A stretch of DNA of 64,000 nucleotides from Fusobacterium varium (GTDB taxonomy: Bacteria; Fusobacteriota; Fusobacteriia; Fusobacteriales; Fusobacteriaceae), in NCBI GenBank assembly GCA_021531615.1, contig JADYUE010000006.1:1-64000 (forward strand), in the 5' to 3' direction. Shown here in pieces: positions 36,167 to 45,624 of this stretch. The notes under the pieces are model-generated. The model saw nothing but the letters and a program-made list of their open reading frames with translations, did no database searches and had not been told where the DNA came from. Made by a program: the position numbers and the translations under genes. Numbering within the stretch: the stretch's first letter is position 1; every line of letters begins with the position of its first letter.

Positions 36167-37625
36167 TAAAGGAAAAGTTTATATAATGGGAGCTGGTCCT
36201 GGAGATCTTGAACTTCTTACATTAAAAGGAAAAAGAGCTATTGAAGAGGCTGATTGTATAGTTTACGACAGACTTATCAATCCTCGTATTCTTGATTTTG
36301 CTAAAAAAGATGCTGAGATGATATATCTAGGTAAAGGAAACACAGAGGGTGGAGTTATTCAAGATGAAATCAATAGAACTATTGTAACTAAAGCTCTTGA
36401 AGGAAAGACAGTTGCTAGAGTTAAAGGTGGAGATCCTTTTGTATTTGGAAGAGGTGGAGAGGAAATTCAATCTCTTTTTGATAATGGAATCTCTTTTGAA
36501 GTTATCCCTGGAATCACATCTTCTATATCCGTTCCTGCTTATGCTGGAATCCCTGTAACTCATAGAGGTGTAGCTAGATCTTTCCATGTCTTCACTGGAC
36601 ATACTATGGAAGATGGAACATGGCATAATTTTGAGGCTATTGCAAAACTTGAAGGAACATTAGTTTTCTTAATGGGAATAAAAACTTTACCAATTATTGT
36701 AAGTGACTTAGTTAAAAATGGAAAAAATCCTGAAACTCCTGTTGCTATTATAGAAAAAGGAGCTACTGCTGATCAAAGAGTTACTGTTGGTACTTTAGAA
36801 AATATAATTGAAAAAGCTAAAGAGAGAAAAATTGTACCACCTGCTATAACTATTATTGGAGAAGTAGTTAATCTTAGAGAAACTTTTAAATGGTTTGAAG
36901 ATAAAAATCTATTTGGTAAAAAAATTCTTGTTACTAGAGATAAAAATCAAGCTGGAGAGTTTTCAAATAAGATAGAAAAAATGGGTGGAGTTGCAGTGGA
37001 ACTTCCTTTTATAGAGATAGAATCTGTTCTATCTAAAGTTACTTCTGAAGATTTAAAAGAATATTCTGCTCTACTATTTAACTCACCTAATGGAGTTAGA
37101 GAGTTTATGAAAAAAATAGATGACATTAGATCTCTAGCTCATCTTAAAATTGGTGCAGTTGGAAGTAAAACAAAGGAGCTTTTAGAAGAGTATAAGATAA
37201 AAGCTGACTTTATGCCTGAAGAGTATATGGTATCAAAATTAGCTGAGCTTTCTCTTGAATATACAAAAGCTGGAGAAAAGATTCTTATTATAACTTCTGA
37301 TATCTCTCCTTGTGATACTGATAAATTTAACTCTATGTATGATAGAGAGTTTCATAAAATAGTTGCTTATAATACTAAGAAAATAATCAGAGAAAAAGAT
37401 GAAGTTATTAAGGTTTTAAATAAAGTTGAAGTAGTTACTTTCTTGAGTTCTTCTACAGTAGATGCTTTTTATGCAAGTATAGATGGAGATTTAGAATGTG
37501 TTAAAAATATAAAATTTGCCTCAATAGGTCCTGTTACAAGTGAAACTATGAGAAAATATGGTTTCTCAGTAGATTATGAAGCAAAAGTTTATGATATTAA
37601 TGGTATCTTAGATGCCTTAAAATAG
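36159..37625 (+). CDS. cobA-hemD: Fused uroporphyrinogen-III C-methyltransferase / uroporphyrinogen-III synthase
   Basis: A 488-residue bifunctional protein. Residues 1-245 are CobA/SUMT: VYIMGAGPGDLELLTLKG, then VYDRLI, RVKGGDPFVFGRGGEE and GITSSISVPAYAGIPVTHRG. It methylates uroporphyrinogen III at C2 and C7 to make precorrin-2. Residues about 255-488 are HemD, which cyclises hydroxymethylbilane (FGKKILVTRDKNQ, then the weak but typical TFLSSSTVDAF). Fusion channels the intermediate toward precorrin-2, i.e. siroheme or cobalamin. AAGGAGA precedes the ATG. Confidence 0.95.
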   Translation: MANKGKVYIMGAGPGDLELLTLKGKRAIEEADCIVYDRLINPRILDFAKKDAEMIYLGKGNTEGGVIQDEINRTIVTKALEGKTVARVKGGDPFVFGRGGEEIQSLFDNGISFEVIPGITSSISVPAYAGIPVTHRGVARSFHVFTGHTMEDGTWHNFEAIAKLEGTLVFLMGIKTLPIIVSDLVKNGKNPETPVAIIEKGATADQRVTVGTLENIIEKAKERKIVPPAITIIGEVVNLRETFKWFEDKNLFGKKILVTRDKNQAGEFSNKIEKMGGVAVELPFIEIESVLSKVTSEDLKEYSALLFNSPNGVREFMKKIDDIRSLAHLKIGAVGSKTKELLEEYKIKADFMPEEYMVSKLAELSLEYTKAGEKILIITSDISPCDTDKFNSMYDREFHKIVAYNTKKIIREKDEVIKVLNKVEVVTFLSSSTVDAFYASIDGDLECVKNIKFASIGPVTSETMRKYGFSVDYEAKVYDINGILDALK

Positions 37626-37638
37626 GAGATGAAAATTT

Positions 37639-38616
37639 ATGTTTACAAGAACTAGAAGATTAAGAAGTTCAAAAGCTATGAGAGATATGGTTAGAAATGT
37701 CTCAATAAAATTAAGTGATTTTATCTATCCGCTTTTTATTGAAGAGGGAAATAATATAAAAGAGGAGATCTCTTCAATGCCTGGACAATATAGATGGTCT
37801 ATTGATAGAGTTGGAGAGGAGTTAACAGAGCTTAAAGAGTTAGGAATCACTTCTATTTTACTTTTTGGTATCCCTGCTCATAAAGACCCAGTAGGTTCTG
37901 GAGCTTATGCTGATAATGGAATAGTTCAAGAGGCTATTAGATACATTAAGAAAAACTTCCCAGAGTTTCTAATTGTTACAGATGTTTGTATGTGTGAATA
38001 TACTTCTCATGGACACTGTGGAATACTTGATGGTTGTGAAGTTGTCAATGATGAAACTTTAAAATATATAGCTAAAACTGCTCTTTCTCACGTTAAAGCT
38101 GGAGCTGATATTGTTGCTCCTTCAGATATGATGGATGGAAGAATCTTAGCTATCAGAAATATCTTAGATGAAAATGGATATGTAAATACTCCTATAATGG
38201 CATATAGTGCTAAATACTCATCTAACTATTATGGTCCTTTTAGAGAAGCTGCTGATTCTGCTCCTAGTTTTGGAGACAGAAAAACATATCAAATGGATTT
38301 TAGAAGTTCAAAAGAGTATTTTAGAGAGGTTGAAGCTGATATTGCAGAGGGTGCTGACTTTATAATGGTTAAACCTGCTCTTGCTTATCTTGATGTAGTT
38401 CAAGCTATCTCAAATATTGATCTTCCAGTCGTAGCTTACAATGTAAGTGGAGAGTATTCAATGGTTAAAGCCGCTGCTCAAAATGGTTGGATAAATGAAA
38501 AAGGAATTGTAATGGAAAATATGTTTGCTATGAAAAGAGCTGGTGTTGATATTATAATTACTTACCATGCTAAAGATATAGCTAAATGGTATAAAAATAA
38601 AGAAGTAGAATTTTAG
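37639..38616 (+). CDS. hemB: Delta-aminolevulinic acid dehydratase (porphobilinogen synthase)
   Basis: Condenses two 5-aminolevulinates to porphobilinogen. It is 325 residues. The Zn site is the cysteine-rich CMCEYTSHGHCG of the zinc-dependent class. The two active-site lysines are in YSAKYSSNYYGPFREA and MVKPALAYLD. AGGAGAT lies upstream of the ATG. Third step of the operon pathway, although encoded after cobA-hemD. Confidence 0.97.
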   Translation: MFTRTRRLRSSKAMRDMVRNVSIKLSDFIYPLFIEEGNNIKEEISSMPGQYRWSIDRVGEELTELKELGITSILLFGIPAHKDPVGSGAYADNGIVQEAIRYIKKNFPEFLIVTDVCMCEYTSHGHCGILDGCEVVNDETLKYIAKTALSHVKAGADIVAPSDMMDGRILAIRNILDENGYVNTPIMAYSAKYSSNYYGPFREAADSAPSFGDRKTYQMDFRSSKEYFREVEADIAEGADFIMVKPALAYLDVVQAISNIDLPVVAYNVSGEYSMVKAAAQNGWINEKGIVMENMFAMKRAGVDIIITYHAKDIAKWYKNKEVEF

Positions 38617-38629
38617 TGGAGGAAAAAAA

Positions 38630-39940
38630 ATGGAACATAAAATTTCAACAGAGATCTTTCAAAAAGCTGAAAAATATATACCTGGTGGAGTTAATAGCCC
38701 TGTAAGAGCATTTAAATCTGTAAATAGAAAAGCACCTATTTTTGCTTGTAAAGGAAAAGGAGCTAGAATTTGGGATGAAGATGGAAATGAGTATATAGAC
38801 TATATCTGCTCTTGGGGTCCTCTAATTTTAGGACACAATCCTGAAAATGTAATAAAAGGAGTAAGAGAAGCTATTGAGATGGGAAGTTCTTTTGGACTAC
38901 CTACTAAAATGGAAGTTGAACTTGCTAAACTTATTACAAAATGTTGCCCTTCAATTGAGAAAGTAAGACTTACTACTTCAGGAACTGAGGCTACAATGTC
39001 TGCTGTTAGACTTGCTAGAGCTTATACAGGAAGAAATAAAATATTAAAATTTGAAGGTTGTTATCATGGACACTCTGATTCTCTTCTTGTAAAATCTGGA
39101 TCTGGATTACTTACAGATGGTTACCAAGATAGTAATGGAATTACAGAGGGAGTTTTAAAAGATACAATGACAGTTCCTTTTGGAGATTTAGAAGCTGTTA
39201 AAAAAGTTCTAGAAACTAAAGAGATAGCTTGTTTAATTATGGAACCTGTACCTGCTAACATGGGTATGATATCTCCAGATGTAGAGTTTTTAAAAGCTAT
39301 GAGAGAGAGTTGTTCTTCAACAGGAACTATTCTTATTTTTGACGAAGTAATCTCTGGATTTAGACTTGCTTTAGGAGGAGCTCAAGAATACTTTGGAATT
39401 ACTCCTGATATGACAACTTTAGGAAAAATTATAGGTGGAGGATATCCTGTTGGAGCTTTTGGTGGAAAAGTTGAAATAATGGATCTAGTTGCTCCTGTTG
39501 GAAGAGTTTACCATGCTGGAACTCTTTCTGGAAACCCTGTATCTGTAAGAGCTGGTTATGAAACTGTAAGTTACCTATACAACAACAGAGAAACTCTATA
39601 TAAAGAGCTTTCTGAAAAAACTCAATACTTAGTATCAAATATTAGAGAACTAGCTAAAAAACATGGTGTTCCTGTATGTGTAAACTCTATAGGTTCTCTA
39701 TTTACAATATTCTTTACTGATAGACCTGAAGTAAATAATCTTGAAGATGCTCTTTCTTCAAATACTGAAAACTTTGCTATCTACTTTAATACTATGCTAG
39801 AAAATGGAATTGTTTGCCCACCTTCTCAATTTGAAGCTCATTTTGTATCAATGGCTCATACAAAAGAGGATATGGACAAAACTCTTGAAATTATAGAGAA
39901 AGCATTTATTGCTATTGGAGAAAAAAACAGTGGAAAATAA
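38630..39940 (+). CDS. hemL: Glutamate-1-semialdehyde 2,1-aminomutase
   Basis: PLP enzyme converting glutamate-1-semialdehyde to 5-aminolevulinate, directly after HemA in the C5 pathway. It is 436 residues. The N-terminal signature is PGGVNSPVRAFKSV. The PLP region shows FDEVISGFR, and the Schiff-base lysine lies in TTLGKIIGGGYPVGAFGG. GTGGAGG precedes the ATG. Its end overlaps the start of the next gene by 11 bp. Confidence 0.97.
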   Translation: MEHKISTEIFQKAEKYIPGGVNSPVRAFKSVNRKAPIFACKGKGARIWDEDGNEYIDYICSWGPLILGHNPENVIKGVREAIEMGSSFGLPTKMEVELAKLITKCCPSIEKVRLTTSGTEATMSAVRLARAYTGRNKILKFEGCYHGHSDSLLVKSGSGLLTDGYQDSNGITEGVLKDTMTVPFGDLEAVKKVLETKEIACLIMEPVPANMGMISPDVEFLKAMRESCSSTGTILIFDEVISGFRLALGGAQEYFGITPDMTTLGKIIGGGYPVGAFGGKVEIMDLVAPVGRVYHAGTLSGNPVSVRAGYETVSYLYNNRETLYKELSEKTQYLVSNIRELAKKHGVPVCVNSIGSLFTIFFTDRPEVNNLEDALSSNTENFAIYFNTMLENGIVCPPSQFEAHFVSMAHTKEDMDKTLEIIEKAFIAIGEKNSGK

Positions 39941-40382
39941 AAACTTTTTCCCTCTCTTTGTTGATCTAAATAGAAAGAAAGTTTTAGTTATAGGTGCTGG
40001 AAAAATTGCTTATAGAAAGGTTACAACTCTTCTTGAGCAAGGAGCAGATATTGAAGTAGTTACTCTTGAGATAGCAGAAGAGAAATTTAACCTACTAAAA
40101 AATATCAAATTAAATTTTCACCCCTTTGAAGAGAGTATGCTCAATAATAAATTTCTTGTTGTTGCTGCAACAGATAATAGTGAATTTAATAAAAAAATTG
40201 TCAATCTATGTGAGGAAAGGGGAATTTTAGTCAATAATATTACCTCTAAAATCCATATGAATTGTAGATTTGCCAGTGTATTAGAAATTGAAGATTACAC
40301 TATTGGAATCTCTGCTAAAGGAGAACCTAAAAAATCTAAAGCTTTAAAAGAAAAACTTCAAAGTTTATTAGCCAATCAATAG
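39930..40382 (+). CDS. Precorrin-2 dehydrogenase / sirohydrochlorin ferrochelatase family
   Basis: A 150-residue protein of the CysG N-terminal / Met8p / SirC type. Its Rossmann motif is KVLVIGAGKIAYRK, then LEQGADIEVVT, and the typical VAATDNSEFNKKI. It oxidises precorrin-2 to sirohydrochlorin with NAD; the chelatase function is uncertain because the protein is short. I chose a GTG start at 39930 because GGAG lies 9 bp upstream. The overlap with hemL indicates coupling. It commits the operon to siroheme/cobalamin. Confidence 0.85.
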   Translation: MENKNFFPLFVDLNRKKVLVIGAGKIAYRKVTTLLEQGADIEVVTLEIAEEKFNLLKNIKLNFHPFEESMLNNKFLVVAATDNSEFNKKIVNLCEERGILVNNITSKIHMNCRFASVLEIEDYTIGISAKGEPKKSKALKEKLQSLLANQ

Positions 40383-40392
40383 GAGGAGATTA

Positions 40393-40770
40393 ATGAAAAG
40401 AATTATTCATACTGAAAAAGCACCTGCTGCTTTAGGACCTTATTCACAAGGAATTGAGGTAAATGGAATACTTTATGTTTCTGGACAAATTCCCTTTGTT
40501 CCTGAGACAATGGAGCTTATTTCTGAAGATGTACAAGATCAAACTAAACAATCTTTAGAAAATGTAAAAGCTATCCTTTCAGCTGCTGGATATAGTTTAA
40601 ATAATGTTGTTAAAGCTACTGTTTTTATTAAAAATATGGAAGATTTTGCTCTTATAAATGAGATCTACAATGAGTATCTAGGAGATGCTAAGCCTGCTAG
40701 AGCTTGTGTAGAGGTTGCAAGACTACCTAAAGATGTTAAAGTTGAAATTGAAGTTGTAGCTGTAAAATAG
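40393..40770 (+). CDS. ridA: RidA-family reactive-intermediate deaminase
   Basis: A 125-residue trimeric YjgF/YER057c/UK114 protein. RidA hydrolyses reactive enamines/imines from PLP enzymes, protecting other PLP proteins. The conserved residues are seen in ALGPYSQGI, ASGQIP-like VSGQIPFVP, and PARACVEVARLP (the Arg/Cys pair of the pocket). AGGAGGAG precedes the ATG. It lies 10 bp after the sirC-like gene, last in the operon; PLP-dependent HemL makes the association sensible. Confidence 0.92.
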   Translation: MKRIIHTEKAPAALGPYSQGIEVNGILYVSGQIPFVPETMELISEDVQDQTKQSLENVKAILSAAGYSLNNVVKATVFIKNMEDFALINEIYNEYLGDAKPARACVEVARLPKDVKVEIEVVAVK

Positions 40771-40775
40771 TAGAT

Positions 40776-40823
40776 ATAAAATACCCCTAAAATTTTAAAT
40801 ATAAGATTTTAGGGGTATTTTTT
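40776..40823 (+). terminator. Terminator of the tetrapyrrole operon
   Basis: AAAATACCCCTAAAAT (from 40779) pairs with ATTTTAGGGGTATTTT, followed by a T run. Confidence 0.88.
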
Positions 40824-40895
40824 CATTCAGCTAATTAAATTTGTATCTGCTCAGCTGATCAAATTCTATAAAAAATTAGCTAGCTTATAGCAGTC

Positions 40896-41064
40896 ACTAA
40901 AGCTCCTCTATTTTTGGAACTCAACTTCGTCTCAAACACGTTGCATTTTCTTAACTTCATTTCGCTGAGGGATTCTAAAAAATTAATGTAGCACAGGACT
41001 TCGCCTGTGTCTCAAAAGTAATAGTCGTCTACACTCCTTTACTTTTGGAAATTACGGCTTTAGT
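40896..41064. repeat. Hairpin-type repeat element A
   Basis: Bounded by ACTAAAGC (40896-40903) and GCTTTAGT (41057-41064). It contains the 61-bp block 40918-40978 shared with element B and an internal CAAAAGTAA/TTACTTTTG inverted repeat. No coding potential seen. Confidence 0.5.
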
Positions 41065-41280
41065 TGATATTGGGATAAAATTTTGATTTTTATATATTTT
41101 ATATTCAATAGGTGAGTAGTTACTTAAATTTTATATAAGGTTAACTAGTCTAAAGTTCAGTTTTCAAAACTTATATTTATCTAGCTAAGCTAGGTTTTCT
41201 AATATATCGTTAGTTTTATAGCAAAGTACCTTTGCTTCTAGCGATTACTATTCAATTTAAGTTATCACTATTTCTTTTTT

Positions 41281-41438
41281 AACATCAATTTGACTCCATG
41301 TCAGTGAATAAAGAATCCCTATTGCTCATTCCGTTGAAAATGCAAAACTCGACTTCGTCTCAAACACGTTGCATTTTCTTAACTGCATTTCACTGAGGGC
41401 TTCTAATATTCACTTCCAAATTACGTCAACTTGATGTT
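41281..41438. repeat. Hairpin-type repeat element B
   Basis: Terminal inverted repeats AACATCAATTTGAC (41281-41294) and GTCAACTTGATGTT (41425-41438), 13 of 14 matching. Inside, GAAAATGCAA and TTGCATTTTC form a 10-bp perfect stem. It carries the 61-bp block 41346-41406, 57 of 61 identical to 40918-40978. The remainder of the 711-bp gap holds only short hairpins. Confidence 0.55.
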
Positions 41439-41481
41439 AGAGATAATATATTTTTACTTTAACTATTAGAATGATAAATAT

Positions 41482-42663
41482 TTATTTCTTATTATAAGCA
41501 GAATAGATATTCATTATTTGCATCTCTACTCCAATAGGTAGAGCATCTTCATCTATATCGAAAAGTCCATTGTGAGCTGGACTATCTATTCCTTTACTTT
41601 GATTTTTAACTCCTAAAGTAAAGAAAGCTCCTGGAGTATTTTCTATAAAATAGGCAAAATCTTCTACTCCCATATTAGCAACTTTTTTCTCATATATCTT
41701 ATCTTCTCCTAAAAGTTTAGTTGCGTTTTCCTTAATTATATCTACCTCTTTATCATGGTTTATCAAGGCAGTGTATCCCTCTTCTCTTATAAACTCTCCA
41801 CTTCCACCAAATCCTTTTGGAATATTAGTGACTATCTCCTCTATTCTTTTCAATGCCATGGCTCTAACTTCTGGATTTAAAGTTCTTAAAGTTCCTACTA
41901 ATTGCACTTTATCAGCTATAATATTCCCTTGAGTTCCCCCATTTATTGTTCCAATAGTTACAACTGCACTATCTCTAGCATCACAATTTCTACTTACTAT
42001 TGATTGAAGAGCTATCATCACATGAGAGGCTACAAGAATAGCATCTACACCATCACTAGGGTAAGCTCCATGACAAGACTTCCCATAGATATTTATTTTT
42101 AAAGTATCTGAAGAAGCATTCATAGCTCCATATTTTATACCTATCTCTCCAGTAGGAAGATATTCATCTACATGTAAACCAAAAACACAGTCTACATTTT
42201 CTAAAGCTCCCTCTTTTATCATAGGTTTTGCTCCCCCAACTGTCTCTTCAGCTGGTTGAAAGAAAAATCTTAAATTACATGGGGGAACAATTTTATTTTT
42301 AGCAAAATATTTTGCTACTCCCAAAGCTATTGTTGTATGTGCATCATGTCCACAAGCATGACAAACTCCTTGATTTTTCGATGAATAATCACAAGTTTTT
42401 TTATCTTCTATTGGAAGTGCATCAATATCAGCTCTAAGAGCTATTGTATAATCTTTATTCTCTCCCTCTATCTCTGCAATTACTCCAGTTTTAAAAACCT
42501 CTTTTTTATATGTTATTCCCATCTCATCTAAATATTCACATATTTTATTCATTGTTCTAAACTCTTGTTGCCCCAATTCAGGGTGAGAGTGAAAATCTCT
42601 TCTTACATCAATAAGCCATTGTTTTTCATCCTCAACAAGTTTTTTTATATTAGTAATATCCAT
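41482..42663 (-). CDS. M20-family amidohydrolase (N-acyl-L-amino-acid / p-aminobenzoyl-glutamate hydrolase type)
   Basis: A 393-residue M20D metallopeptidase. The dinuclear metal site is visible: HACGHDAHTT, then PAEETVGGAKPMI and GLHVDEYLP, with a final ligand in DSPAHNGLFDID. The small dimerisation domain lies between residues about 185 and 295. Members remove acyl groups from amino acids, or split p-aminobenzoyl-glutamate. AGGAGAAA precedes the ATG. It is 27 bp downstream of the LD-carboxypeptidase gene. Confidence 0.9.
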   Translation of the reverse strand: MDITNIKKLVEDEKQWLIDVRRDFHSHPELGQQEFRTMNKICEYLDEMGITYKKEVFKTGVIAEIEGENKDYTIALRADIDALPIEDKKTCDYSSKNQGVCHACGHDAHTTIALGVAKYFAKNKIVPPCNLRFFFQPAEETVGGAKPMIKEGALENVDCVFGLHVDEYLPTGEIGIKYGAMNASSDTLKINIYGKSCHGAYPSDGVDAILVASHVMIALQSIVSRNCDARDSAVVTIGTINGGTQGNIIADKVQLVGTLRTLNPEVRAMALKRIEEIVTNIPKGFGGSGEFIREEGYTALINHDKEVDIIKENATKLLGEDKIYEKKVANMGVEDFAYFIENTPGAFFTLGVKNQSKGIDSPAHNGLFDIDEDALPIGVEMQIMNIYSAYNKK

Positions 42664-42690
42664 ATTTTTCTCCTACAATTTAATTAAATT

Positions 42691-43611
42691 TTATTTTACT
42701 ACTCTTTCAACAATTGTTATTCTCTTTTCTAAAGTATTTAATCTTGCCTTTGCTCCTAAAGGTAAAGTAAGCATAGGTTCACTATGTCCAGACTCAAAAT
42801 TATATACTACTGGTTTATTTATTCCTGAAAGATAATCTTTAAAAACATCCAATAGAGACATATCTTCTTCAGATGCTGGCGGACAGTTTCTAAAGTCTCC
42901 TAAAATTACCCCACTAACTTTTTCAAAAACTTTAAATTTCTTCAGTTGATTTAACATTCTATCTATCTTATATGTTGGCTCTCCAATCTCTTCTAAAAAT
43001 AGTATTTTCTCCTCATAATCTAAATCATACTCTGTTCCCAAAGTAGCTATAAGAGTTGCTAAGTTTCCTCCAACTATCTCTCCAGTAGCTTCTCCTTCAC
43101 TCAATACTACTAATTCTTTAGAAAAGTTTTTTAATTCATAATTTTCATGTTCAACCATTAAAACATCTACAAAATTTTCATATGTATCTAAATTATATTC
43201 ACCAGAAAAATTGCTTACTGCCATTGGTCCATGAAAAGTTATCAATCCTGTTTTTCTTTGAATTGCCATATGTAGTGTTGTAATATCACTATATCCAATA
43301 AAAACTTTAGGGTTATTTTTTATAATTTCAAAATCAACTAACTCTATTAATCTATTACAACCATATCCACCTCTCATACATATGATTGCATCTATTTCTG
43401 GATTTGCAAAAAAATCATTAATATCTCTTGCTCTCAATTCATCTGTTCCTGCATAAGAAAACCATTGACTTTTTGTACTCTCACCTAAAACTACTTTAAA
43501 TCCCATATCTTCTAAATTCTTTTTTGCACTCTCTAAATTTTCTAGTGAAGTACAACTTGCAGGGGCTATCATTCCAATTGTTGCACCTTTTCTCAATCTT
43601 TCTCCTATCAT
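42691..43611 (-). CDS. LD-carboxypeptidase (S66 family)
   Basis: A 306-residue muramoyl-tetrapeptide carboxypeptidase (LdcA-like) that trims D-Ala from recycled peptidoglycan tetrapeptides in the cytoplasm. The nucleophile elbow is IGYSDIT with Ser108. The catalytic Glu is in FLEEIGEP and the His in ESGHSEP. The preceding RGGYGCNRL is typical. AGGAGGT precedes the ATG. It lies between two other genes on the same strand, PBP4 and the M20 enzyme. Confidence 0.92.
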   Translation of the reverse strand: MIGERLRKGATIGMIAPASCTSLENLESAKKNLEDMGFKVVLGESTKSQWFSYAGTDELRARDINDFFANPEIDAIICMRGGYGCNRLIELVDFEIIKNNPKVFIGYSDITTLHMAIQRKTGLITFHGPMAVSNFSGEYNLDTYENFVDVLMVEHENYELKNFSKELVVLSEGEATGEIVGGNLATLIATLGTEYDLDYEEKILFLEEIGEPTYKIDRMLNQLKKFKVFEKVSGVILGDFRNCPPASEEDMSLLDVFKDYLSGINKPVVYNFESGHSEPMLTLPLGAKARLNTLEKRITIVERVVK

Positions 43612-43692
43612 AGTAACCTCCTCTATTATTTACAATATTAGAATAAAAGGCTGACAATAGAGTCTTTAATATCTAAGCCAACCTTTTTTATC

Positions 43693-45114
43693 TTATTTAA
43701 TCATTCCATTTAAAAGTTTTTCCATCTCTGCTCTTAATTGTTGACGTGTTCCATTCCAATGATTCACAACAAGAGCAAAAGCTATTTTTTTCCCATCTTT
43801 ATCTAAATATCCAGCATAAGATTGAACTCCACTCATACTTCCACTTTTTATTTTTGCATTTCCTGATAGTGGAGTTTCTACTAAAAATTTAGCTACAGTT
43901 CCTTCTTTACCTGCTATTGGTAAAAGATTAGCAAATCCTTTATTTGTTTTATCCATATACATTAAAACTTCTGTTAAAAATTTTGTTGATAATCTATCTG
44001 CACAAGAAAGTCCACTTCCATCATACATTACAAGAGAACCTATATTAATTCCTTTATTTTTCCAAAATTCAATGATATCTATATCTTTTAATTTCAATAT
44101 TTCAAAAATATGTTCTGCATAATGATTGTCACTTCTTGTTAATAAAACTTTTAATATCTCTGATAGTGGTGCTGATTGTGTAACTGCCAAAATTTCTCCA
44201 TTCTTTAGTTGTTTATTGCTAATTCTTGAAGTAACCACTTTACCTGATACTTTTACTCCATCTTTTATTAAATTTTCCTTGAAGTATTCACCTAAAAACA
44301 TTCCTGGATCTGGAATATCACTATCTATGATAATACTTTTATTCTTAGGTATAACTCCTCTTAATATTCTAGCATTATCAAATGGAATTCCTCTTACATA
44401 GATATCCTTTTTTCCATCTTCTGAAACTTCTACTTTATTATCAAAAGTTATTCCTTTTACATTAGGAACAATTTTTTCAATTGCAACTTTTTTATTATCT
44501 GATTTCAGATATATTTTATACAGATTATCAAAAATACTTATTCCATTTGTAATAGGTGCATAATCAGTTCCCATATCTTCCCATAACCATTTTCCTGATA
44601 TTCCCTCATAGCCAAACAGATCATCTAAAACAACTATATCACCTTTTACCTCTTTTATTCCAGCTTTTTTTACTGCTAAAATCCACTCTTTTAAAAATTC
44701 ATCCTGCTTTTTAGCTATGCCATTAGAACCTAAAGTTGGATCTCCACCACCTTGAATAAAAAGATCTCCATTTAATACTCCTTTATCTGATATTTTACCT
44801 TGATAAAGTAGTTTTGTTTCTAATTTAAAATCCTCTCCTAAAACTTCATAAGCTGTTGCTGAAGTTACTATTTTCATTACAGAGGCTGGAATCAAAGGAA
44901 CTTTACCTTTATAGTTAGCTATACTTTCTCTACTTTTTAAATCAATAGCATAAAAACTAAAATTTCCATACTCTAATATATCTGCTTGAACAAACTCTTT
45001 TACAGCTTTTGGTTGCTTATCTTCCTTAGAAATTGTTGGCACTGTTGAAATATTACTACATCCATTTAAAATAAATGCTGCTGTTATAGTTGATATAAGA
45101 ACTTTTTTTATCAT
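43693..45114 (-). CDS. dacB: D-alanyl-D-alanine carboxypeptidase/endopeptidase (PBP4, S13)
   Basis: A 473-residue low-molecular-mass penicillin-binding protein. It looks like a lipoprotein: N-terminal helix and lipobox LNGC with Cys19. The three active-site motifs are SVMK (Ser78-Lys81), SDN (in TRSDNHYAE) and KSG (in KIKSGSMSG). A long insert between the first two motifs (about 95-330) is usual for S13 enzymes. It trims or cleaves peptidoglycan cross-links in the periplasm. GAGGGAG precedes the ATG. Confidence 0.93.
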   Translation of the reverse strand: MIKKVLISTITAAFILNGCSNISTVPTISKEDKQPKAVKEFVQADILEYGNFSFYAIDLKSRESIANYKGKVPLIPASVMKIVTSATAYEVLGEDFKLETKLLYQGKISDKGVLNGDLFIQGGGDPTLGSNGIAKKQDEFLKEWILAVKKAGIKEVKGDIVVLDDLFGYEGISGKWLWEDMGTDYAPITNGISIFDNLYKIYLKSDNKKVAIEKIVPNVKGITFDNKVEVSEDGKKDIYVRGIPFDNARILRGVIPKNKSIIIDSDIPDPGMFLGEYFKENLIKDGVKVSGKVVTSRISNKQLKNGEILAVTQSAPLSEILKVLLTRSDNHYAEHIFEILKLKDIDIIEFWKNKGINIGSLVMYDGSGLSCADRLSTKFLTEVLMYMDKTNKGFANLLPIAGKEGTVAKFLVETPLSGNAKIKSGSMSGVQSYAGYLDKDGKKIAFALVVNHWNGTRQQLRAEMEKLLNGMIK

Positions 45115-45293
45115 TTCTCCCTCTCTTGATTAATATTATTTTATAGTTATACACAGATATTCTATCATATTAACAGCTTTTTTCCATTTACCAAATTATC
45201 TACAATCTTGTTCATACTCTTTAATAATTTATCTAATTTCTCAAGAAGTCTTTATATTTTTTCATTCATATTTTATGAAATCTTTAAAAATAA

Positions 45294-45340
45294 AAAACTA
45301 CACCATCCATCTAATATTATAAGATTTTAGGTGTAGTTTA
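45294..45340 (-). terminator. Terminator after the HU-like pair
   Basis: AACTACACC (45296-45304) pairs with GGTGTAGTT (45330-45338) around a 25-nt loop; a T run follows on the minus strand. The 231-bp gap before dacB holds no other feature I can name. Confidence 0.72.
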
Positions 45341-45345
45341 ATTGT

Positions 45346-45624
45346 TTATTTTAATTTTTCTTGAACTTTTTTACTAGGGATAAATTTAACTGTTTTCTTT
45401 GGATAGATCTCCATTCTCTCTCTTGTTGCTGGGTTACTTATAACTCTAGGTTTTCTTTCTAAAACTGAAAAACTTCCAACATTAAGAAATTTTACTGTTT
45501 CTCCTTTTTCTAATAATTCAGTTACAGTTTCTAAGAAAACTTCAACATCTTTGCTTGCTTCTTGTTTGTACATTTTTTTCTCTGATAATTTAGAATATAA
45601 ATTTATAAAACTTTTTTTATCCAT
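45346..45624 (-). CDS. HU-family DNA-binding protein (B-type partner)
   Basis: A 92-residue HU/IHF-fold protein. The body matches HU (FLNVGSFSVLERKPR) and it keeps a proline-tipped DNA-binding arm (SNPATRERM). KKTVKFIPSKKV is the typical C-terminal strand-helix. Its ATG overlaps the stop of the preceding HU-like gene (TAATG), so the two are coupled and probably form a heterodimer. A second such pair lies at 49796-50369. Confidence 0.88.
   Translation of the reverse strand: MDKKSFINLYSKLSEKKMYKQEASKDVEVFLETVTELLEKGETVKFLNVGSFSVLERKPRVISNPATRERMEIYPKKTVKFIPSKKVQEKLK

Noticed and set aside
43612-43692. Terminator between dacB and the LD-carboxypeptidase gene
   Set aside because: Only a short, bulged GGCT/AGCC pairing before a weak T tract; not convincing.
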